Assembly (NCBI GenBank): GCA_028698525.1
Contig: JAQVDB010000006.1
Span: forward strand, 1-46,810
Reading direction: 5' to 3'
DNA: 46,810 nucleotides
Source of the DNA: Clostridia bacterium
GTDB lineage: Bacteria > Bacillota > Clostridia > JAQVDB01
The translations under genes were made by a program, and so were the position numbers. Positions 41,814 through 46,810 of this stretch are shown piece after piece. Within the stretch, counting starts at the first letter, position 1. Each line of letters opens with the position of its first letter. Under the pieces are notes generated by a model. The model ran no database searches and was not told the DNA's origin. It was given only the letters and a program-made list of their open reading frames with translations.

Positions 41814-42074
41814 ATGGAAGTATTAAAAGTATCAGCAAAATCAAATCCAAATTCAGTAGCAGGAGCTTTAGCAGGGGTTTTAAGAGAACGAGGCAATGCA
41901 GAAATGCAGGCTATAGGGGCCGGAGCACTGAACCAGGCAATAAAAGCAGTAGCTATCGCTAGAGGTTTCGTAGCTCCCAGCGGAGTCGACCTGATTTGTA
42001 TACCTGCTTTCACAGATATCGAAATCGATGGTGAGGAGAGGACGGCCATCAAGTTGATTGTTCAGCCAAGATAA
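41814..42074 (+). CDS. spoVS: Stage V sporulation protein S
   Basis: 86-residue Alba-fold protein needed for late sporulation; nucleic-acid binding is proposed. The sequence is nearly invariant in the family: VLKVSAKSNPNSVAGALAG, RGNAEMQAIGAGALNQAIKA, and ARGFVAPSGVDLICIPAFTD. GGGGG lies upstream of the ATG. Has its own sigma-H-like promoter and is closed by a strong terminator. Confidence 0.97.
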   Translation: MEVLKVSAKSNPNSVAGALAGVLRERGNAEMQAIGAGALNQAIKAVAIARGFVAPSGVDLICIPAFTDIEIDGEERTAIKLIVQPR

Positions 42075-42086
42075 CTTATTTTATAT

Positions 42087-42125
42087 AAAAATTAAAACCT
42101 ACGAATAGGTTTTAATTTTTTTTGA
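42087..42125 (+). terminator. Terminator after spoVS
   Basis: AAAATTAAAACCTA (42088-42101) pairs with TAGGTTTTAATTTT (42106-42119), CGAA tetraloop, then T-run. Confidence 0.9.
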
Positions 42126-42138
42126 AAGGAAGTTGATT

Positions 42139-43080
42139 TTGTTGTTTAGAATAATCGATGGTCATTGTGATACAATGAGTAAAATATATAATTCAAAATC
42201 AAGTCTAAATCATAATAATTATCATGTAGATATAAAAAAGTTAAAACAGTCAAATGCAAACATACAATTTTTTGCAGCATTTGTTGATAAAAACAAAATC
42301 AAAGATACCTTTAGCGAAGTATTTTCACAAATTCATTATTTTTTTAGCCAGATTGAAGAGAATAATAATAGCATCTCTATCGCTAGAAGTTATGACGATA
42401 TTAAAAATGCTCAACCTGAAGAAAAGATAGTTGCAATATTGTCAATAGAGGGGGGAGAAGCGATAGGTAATGATATAAGGCTTTTGCACGATTTCTATAA
42501 TTTAGGTGTAAGAGAGATAGGCCTTACCTGGAATTATAAAAACCAAATTGCATGTGGTGTATATGAGCACAACCTAGATAATGGATTGAGCAGCTTTGGA
42601 AAATCAGTGATAAAAGAAATGAATGATTTAGGGATGATAATTGATGTGTCGCATATGGCAGAACGCTCCTTTTGGGACGTGTTGGATTGTTCCAATACAC
42701 CTGTTATTGCATCTCATTCTAATAGCAAAAAAATATGCGATAATATTAGAAATCTATCTGATTCCCAAATACAAGGCATAGCAAGCAAAAAAGGATTGAT
42801 TGGTATTAATTTTTTCCCCTTATTTTTAAATAACTCTAAAGAAGCTAATATATATGATATTATAAATCATATTGAATATATTTGCTCCCTTGTAGGGGTT
42901 GACCATGTTGCAATAGGTTCAGATTTTGACGGGATAGATCTCCTTCCTTCAGGGATCAAGGATTACAGCAGCATGTCCGTTCTTATAGACACTATGCTTA
43001 AAATGAATTATAATGAACAGAATATAAAAAAAATATTTTATCAAAACTACATGAGAATATTAAAACAAATTATCAGCTGA
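42139..43080 (+). CDS. Membrane-dipeptidase family (M19) zinc dipeptidase
   Basis: Hydrolyses dipeptides, often with a D-residue in bacterial members. 313 residues in an amidohydrolase-type barrel: IIDGHCDT (first metal ligands), SIEGGEAIG (bridging Glu), IDVSHMAERSFWDVL and VIASHSN (metal His), GSDFDGI. A TTG at 42133 touches AAAGGAAG; TTG 42139 (6-nt spacing) or 42142 (9-nt) is more likely, giving a near-identical product. The PHP gene follows after 15 nt. Confidence 0.88.
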   Translation: MLFRIIDGHCDTMSKIYNSKSSLNHNNYHVDIKKLKQSNANIQFFAAFVDKNKIKDTFSEVFSQIHYFFSQIEENNNSISIARSYDDIKNAQPEEKIVAILSIEGGEAIGNDIRLLHDFYNLGVREIGLTWNYKNQIACGVYEHNLDNGLSSFGKSVIKEMNDLGMIIDVSHMAERSFWDVLDCSNTPVIASHSNSKKICDNIRNLSDSQIQGIASKKGLIGINFFPLFLNNSKEANIYDIINHIEYICSLVGVDHVAIGSDFDGIDLLPSGIKDYSSMSVLIDTMLKMNYNEQNIKKIFYQNYMRILKQIIS

Positions 43081-43095
43081 AAGGAAGTTTACTAA

Positions 43096-43920
43096 ATGGC
43101 ACAAGTGGACTTACATGTTCATACTACAGCTTCAGATGGGTTGCTAGATCCATGCCAAGTGATCTCTTGGGCAATTAAAAAAGGAATAAAGGCTATTTCG
43201 ATAACTGATCATGATACTGTAGATGGCTATAGACAAGGCTTAAAATGTGATAATATAAAAGATATAGAGTTAATACCGGGGGTGGAAATAAACACCTATA
43301 TAAATGACATAGAGATCCATATATTAGGTTATTATATGGATATTGACGATACAAGGTTCTTATCATGGCTGGATAAACTTTTTAATGCTAGGTTGGAAAG
43401 AGCCAAAAGGATGTTAAAAAAATTCAACCATTTAGGATTTGATTTTTCATTGGATGATGTAAAAGAGATTTCAAAAGATGGTGCAATAGGGAGACCTCAT
43501 TTCGCCAGGCTGCTAGTAAAAAAAGGATTAGCAAGCTCAACTGAAGAAGCATTTAACAAATATTTATTACCAGGTGGTCCTGCATATGTACAAAGATATA
43601 AGCTACATCCTAAAGATGCAATTAAAATAATACGCCAGAGCAAAGGCATCCCAGTACTTGCACATCCAGGCTTGATACATAAAAAACATATAATCAAGTA
43701 TATTATTGATGCAGGTATAGCAGGAATGGAAGTTTACCATTCCAAACATTCAAAACAAGAAACTGACCATCTGTTTAATGTGGCTGAAAAAAATAATCTT
43801 TTAATTACAGGCGGGACTGATTTTCATGGAGAGATGTATGATGGAATGCCCACCATAGGCGACGTTGGCATTGATTATAATACGTTTTTAAAACTAAAAA
43901 AATATAGAACCTCCCATTAA
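43096..43920 (+). CDS. PHP-domain phosphoesterase (RNase AM/TrpH-like)
   Basis: 274 residues. Metal ligands of the PHP fold: VDLHVHTTASDG (HxH), ISITDHDTVDG, PGVEINTY, GRPHFARLLV, LAHPGL, and GGTDFHGE. Relatives are 5'-3' exonucleases or 3',5'-nucleoside bisphosphatases (YciV/TrpH), so a role in RNA or nucleotide turnover is likely but not proven. Probably cotranscribed with the dipeptidase gene. Confidence 0.87.
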   Translation: MAQVDLHVHTTASDGLLDPCQVISWAIKKGIKAISITDHDTVDGYRQGLKCDNIKDIELIPGVEINTYINDIEIHILGYYMDIDDTRFLSWLDKLFNARLERAKRMLKKFNHLGFDFSLDDVKEISKDGAIGRPHFARLLVKKGLASSTEEAFNKYLLPGGPAYVQRYKLHPKDAIKIIRQSKGIPVLAHPGLIHKKHIIKYIIDAGIAGMEVYHSKHSKQETDHLFNVAEKNNLLITGGTDFHGEMYDGMPTIGDVGIDYNTFLKLKKYRTSH

Positions 43921-43978
43921 TATAATGCATATAGTTTATTTGTCAATAAAATGAATTATGAAATTTTTATTTTTTTAA

Positions 43979-44008
43979 TTGCATTATATAGATAATATAT
44001 GCTATACT
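43979..44008 (+). promoter_or_regulatory. Extended -10 promoter of the aminotransferase gene
   Basis: TTGCAT (43979-43984), 18-nt spacer, TATACT (44003-44008) preceded by TGC, an extended -10. A 10-bp inverted repeat, ATATAATGCA (43920-43929) and TGCATTATAT (43980-43989), overlaps the -35. Confidence 0.6.
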
Positions 44009-44031
44009 GTGAAGGAAAAAGGAGGTTTTAT

Positions 44032-45213
44032 ATGTATTTATCAGAAAAAGCAAAAAAAATAGAAGCATCTATTACGCTTTCTATTACCGCTAAAGCTAAA
44101 CAAATGAAATCAGAGGGGATCAATGTTATAGGTTTTGGTGCAGGCGAACCTGACTTTGATACACCTGATTATATAAAGGACATAGCTATTGAGGCAATAA
44201 AGAAAGGGTTTACAAAATACACCCCTGCCTCTGGATTAATAGAACTTAAACAAGCTATTACAGAAAAGTTGTATATGGAAAATAGGTTAAACTATGATGT
44301 CAACCAAATAGTTGTTTCTAACGGCGCTAAACATTCGCTATTCAACACTTTCCAAGCTATATTGAACCCAGGGGATCAAGTGTTGATACCTACACCATAT
44401 TGGGTTAGTTATCCTGAACTAGTTAAACTAGCCGATGGCTTGCCCGTATTTGTTGCAACAGATGCTAGCAACAATTTCAGATTAGATATAGGTGATTTAA
44501 AAAGAAAAATCAACAACAAAACTAGAGCAATAATAATAAATAGCCCATCAAATCCCATGGGTACTGTGTATTCAAAACAAGTTTTAGAGGAAATAGCGGA
44601 CATAGCAGTTAAACATGGTTTATACGTTATTTCAGATGAAATATACGAAAAAATAATATACGATAAACAGCATTATAGTATAGCTTCTTTTGGTCCCGAT
44701 ATAAAAGATCTGACTATCACTATAAATGGTATGTCCAAAGCTTATTCAATGACAGGATGGCGTATAGGCTATGCAGCAGCTAATGAAGAAATAGTGAAAG
44801 TTATGGCAAATATTCAAAGTCATGCCACATCTAATCCAAATTCCATAGCTCAGTATGCAAGTATAGCTGCGTTAAAAGATGGAAATTCATCAATCAAAAA
44901 TATGGTGCAGCAATTTAAAGAAAGGAGAGACTATATATACAAAAGGATCAATGCTATACCCGGTCTTTCCAGCATAAAACCACAAGGAGCTTTTTATATA
45001 TTGATGGACATATCATCATATATAAATAAAAAAATAAAAGGAACGATGATTAAAAATTCAATTGATTTTTCAAATTTACTGCTTGATAATTGCAAGGTGG
45101 CAGTTGTTCCGGGAATTGCGTTTGGAAATGATAATTATGTAAGACTATCATATGCTACATCATATTCAAATATAAAAGAAGGGTTAGATAGAATAGAAGC
45201 TTTTTTACAATAG
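44032..45213 (+). CDS. aspC: Class I/II pyridoxal-phosphate aminotransferase (aspartate aminotransferase type)
   Basis: Transfers amino groups, most likely aspartate/2-oxoglutarate. 393 residues. GFGAGEPDFDTPDYI near residue 38, NGAKHSLFN, SPSNPMGTVY, SDEIYEKIIYD, the PLP lysine in NGMSKAYSMTGWRIGYAA, and NYVRLSYA at the end are the subgroup I-beta/Bacillus-type signatures. The longest frame starts 11 codons earlier; ATG 44032 after AAGGAGG is chosen. purB follows after 12 nt, linking aspartate supply with the aspartate-using purine pathway, though this may be fortuitous. Confidence 0.87.
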   Translation: MYLSEKAKKIEASITLSITAKAKQMKSEGINVIGFGAGEPDFDTPDYIKDIAIEAIKKGFTKYTPASGLIELKQAITEKLYMENRLNYDVNQIVVSNGAKHSLFNTFQAILNPGDQVLIPTPYWVSYPELVKLADGLPVFVATDASNNFRLDIGDLKRKINNKTRAIIINSPSNPMGTVYSKQVLEEIADIAVKHGLYVISDEIYEKIIYDKQHYSIASFGPDIKDLTITINGMSKAYSMTGWRIGYAAANEEIVKVMANIQSHATSNPNSIAQYASIAALKDGNSSIKNMVQQFKERRDYIYKRINAIPGLSSIKPQGAFYILMDISSYINKKIKGTMIKNSIDFSNLLLDNCKVAVVPGIAFGNDNYVRLSYATSYSNIKEGLDRIEAFLQ

Positions 45214-45225
45214 AAGGAGGTAAAA

Positions 45226-46656
45226 ATGTACGACAAATATCAAAATCCGCTTATTACCAGATACTCAAGTGATGAAATGTTAGAATTATTCTCTGATGAC
45301 AATAAATTTTCTACCTGGCGCTCTCTGTGGATCGCTTTGGCTGAAAGTCAGAAGGAATTAGGGTTAAACATCACCGAGGAACAAATAAATGAGATGAAAG
45401 CTTTCAAAGATGAGATAAACTATGATGTTGCACAAAAAAAAGAAAAAGAAGTAAGACATGATGTAATGTCACATGTTTATGCCTACGGTACGCAATGTCC
45501 GAAAGCAAAGCCTATCATCCATTTAGGTGCTACTAGCTGTTTCGTCGGAGATAATACTGATCTGATTATTTTTAAGGATGCACTTTTAATTATAAAGAAA
45601 AAACTCCTTAACTGCATAAATGCTCTATCAAAGTTCGCAATCAAGTATTATGATATGCCTACACTTGGTTTTACTCACTTTCAACCTGCCCAGCTAACTA
45701 CTGTTGGAAAAAGGGCTTGCCTCTGGATTCAAGATTTGCTCATTGATCTTGAACAGATTGAGAGTGTAATAAACAATATGAAGTTAAGAGGTGCTAAAGG
45801 CACTACCGGCACTCAGGCAAGCTTTTTAACATTATTTGACGGTGACCACGAAAAAGTAAAAAAGCTGGATAAGATGATTGCACAAAAACTAGGTTTTAAT
45901 GATACTTTTCCTGTCACAGGACAAACCTATACTAGGAAGGTAGATAGCATCATATTAAACGCGCTTTCCGGGATAGCCCAAAGTTGTTATAAATTTAGCA
46001 ACGATTTAAGATTGCTTCAAAACCTTAAAGAAGTAGAGGAGCCCTTTGAAGACAAACAAATAGGTTCATCTGCCATGGCTTACAAGCGAAATCCTATGAG
46101 AAGCGAAAGAATATCTTCTCTGGCAAGATACGTAGTAGTATCGGCTTTAAATCCTGCAATAACAGCTTCTACCCAGTGGTTTGAGCGAACGCTAGATGAT
46201 TCAGCTAATAGAAGGATCTCAATACCCGAGTCTTTCCTTGCGGTGGATGCGATATTAAATATCTATATAAATATATCAAGCGGTATGATAGTCTATCCTA
46301 AAGTAATACAAAACCGCATAGAAAAAGAGCTTCCTTTTATGGCTACCGAATATATCCTGATGGAGGCAGTTAAAAAAGGAGGGGATAGACAAGAATTGCA
46401 TGAAAAGATAAGGCGCTACTCAATGCAGTCATCTAGGATGGTAAAGGAATTTGGAAAAGAAAATGATCTGATTCAAAGGATAAGCAAAGATGAAAGCTTT
46501 AATTTATCCGCTTCTGAACTTAATAATATTTTGGATCCTAAAAATTTTATCGGACGTGCTCCTGAACAAGTAGTAGAATTTATCAAGCATTTTGTCAATC
46601 CCATACTAGAAGAAAACGAGGATGTTTTAGGGCTAGAAGTCGAGTTGAAGGTATAA
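45226..46656 (+). CDS. purB: Adenylosuccinate lyase
   Basis: Splits fumarate from SAICAR and from adenylosuccinate in purine synthesis. 476 residues, of the longer lyase form. Motifs: VMSHVYAYG (His), HLGATSCFVGDNTD, GFTHFQPAQLTTVGKR (catalytic-His region), KGTTGTQASFL, and the family signature GSSAMAYKRNPMRSERI. AAGGAGG precedes the ATG. It is the last plus-strand gene, ending in a bidirectional terminator. Confidence 0.95.
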   Translation: MYDKYQNPLITRYSSDEMLELFSDDNKFSTWRSLWIALAESQKELGLNITEEQINEMKAFKDEINYDVAQKKEKEVRHDVMSHVYAYGTQCPKAKPIIHLGATSCFVGDNTDLIIFKDALLIIKKKLLNCINALSKFAIKYYDMPTLGFTHFQPAQLTTVGKRACLWIQDLLIDLEQIESVINNMKLRGAKGTTGTQASFLTLFDGDHEKVKKLDKMIAQKLGFNDTFPVTGQTYTRKVDSIILNALSGIAQSCYKFSNDLRLLQNLKEVEEPFEDKQIGSSAMAYKRNPMRSERISSLARYVVVSALNPAITASTQWFERTLDDSANRRISIPESFLAVDAILNIYINISSGMIVYPKVIQNRIEKELPFMATEYILMEAVKKGGDRQELHEKIRRYSMQSSRMVKEFGKENDLIQRISKDESFNLSASELNNILDPKNFIGRAPEQVVEFIKHFVNPILEENEDVLGLEVELKV

Positions 46657-46683
46657 AAAAGACACCGTTTTCGGTGTCTTTTT
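46656..46683. terminator. Bidirectional terminator between purB and tRNA-Trp
   Basis: AAAAAGACACCG pairs with CGGTGTCTTTTT over a TTTT loop. The A and T runs on opposite sides allow termination of purB on the plus strand and of tRNA-Trp on the minus strand. Confidence 0.88.
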
Positions 46684-46758
46684 GGCAGGGGAAGCAGGAA
46701 TCGAACCCGCAGCCTACGGTTTTGGAGACCGTCGCTCTGCCAATTGAGCTATTCCCCT
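46683..46758 (-). tRNA. tRNA-Trp (anticodon CCA)
   Basis: 76 nt including the encoded CCA. On the minus strand the acceptor AGGGGAA pairs with TTCCCCT, discriminator G; the D arm is GCTC/GAGC, the anticodon arm ACGGT-CTCCAAA-ACCGT, and the T arm GCGGG-TTCGATT-CCTGC. The anticodon is CCA, for tryptophan. It is convergent with purB. Confidence 0.96.
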
Positions 46759-46770
46759 TCGGCACTACTT

Positions 46771-46799
46771 ATTATAGAATATATTTTCGTGTACGTCAA
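46771..46799 (-). promoter_or_regulatory. Promoter of tRNA-Trp
   Basis: On the minus strand TTGACG (46799-46794), 17-nt spacer, TATAAT (46776-46771). The start would lie about 6 nt before the tRNA. This suggests that tRNA-Trp is transcribed from its own promoter. Confidence 0.8.
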
Positions 46800-46810
46800 C
46801 ATCTATTTTA

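Noticed and set aside
1-46810. CRISPR arrays, insertion sequences, prophage or integron elements
   Set aside because: No regularly spaced repeats, transposase, integrase or phage genes were seen; nearly all sequence is covered by conserved chromosomal genes on one strand.

Overview
This 46.8-kb window is AT-rich chromosomal DNA from a spore-forming, anaerobic low-GC Firmicute, most likely a member of the Clostridia. The evidence is dense plus-strand gene packing, strong purine-rich ribosome binding sites with frequent TTG starts, sporulation genes (dpaAB, spoVS, gerW/ytfJ, spoIIIE/ftsK, tepA/ylzJ), the clostridial IspH-S1 fusion protein, and a sodium-pumping biotin decarboxylase operon. All 48 protein genes lie on the plus strand. 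Only a tRNA-Trp at the right edge is on the minus strand. I see no prophage, insertion sequence, CRISPR array or other sign of recent transfer.

Layout. (1) 1-9.6 kb: dacF-type carboxypeptidase, lysA, an M50 membrane protease, trpS, scpA-scpB (chromosome condensation), a DUF2953 protein, ytfJ/gerW, a second DD-carboxypeptidase, rluB, a GNAT-like protein and mnmM. (2) 9.7-14.9 kb: a five-gene operon for a Na+-translocating decarboxylase or transcarboxylase. It carries an MmdA-type and an OadA-type carboxyltransferase, a gamma-like anchor, a free-standing biotin carrier and the beta membrane pump. (3) 15-20.7 kb: surE, an RpiR regulator, a BaiN/HI0933-type flavoprotein, a membrane protein of unknown function, a HutP-family protein, aroH, cmk and plsC. 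(4) 20.7-25.3 kb: ispH-S1 fusion, rpsO and pnp. (5) 25.5-34.8 kb: the block ylxY-mlpA-dpaA-dpaB-dapG-tepA-ylzJ-(uppP)-spoIIIE, which follows the Bacillus subtilis order but lacks ymxH, asd and dapA. (6) 34.8-42.1 kb: rimO-pgsA-cinA-recA-rny-ymdB-spoVS, also conserved. (7) 42.1-46.8 kb: M19 dipeptidase, PHP phosphoesterase, class I aminotransferase, purB and the convergent tRNA-Trp.

Most of the window is conserved housekeeping DNA, so the less ordinary signals concern gene expression. Two genes, uppP and rny, have no usable ATG/GTG/TTG start and appear to begin at AUU. The rny leader can fold so that its ribosome binding site is hidden. The IspH-S1 fusion carries an internal Shine-Dalgarno and ATG exactly at the domain junction, which could give free S1. 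recA has a near-consensus promoter, a LexA-type box and a small hairpin between two possible ribosome binding sites. dpaAB and spoVS have recognisable sporulation sigma-factor promoters. Many starts were moved downstream of the longest reading frame because the longest frame began inside or directly against its own ribosome binding site. All functional calls rest on motif recognition by eye and recalled gene order; no database search was run.
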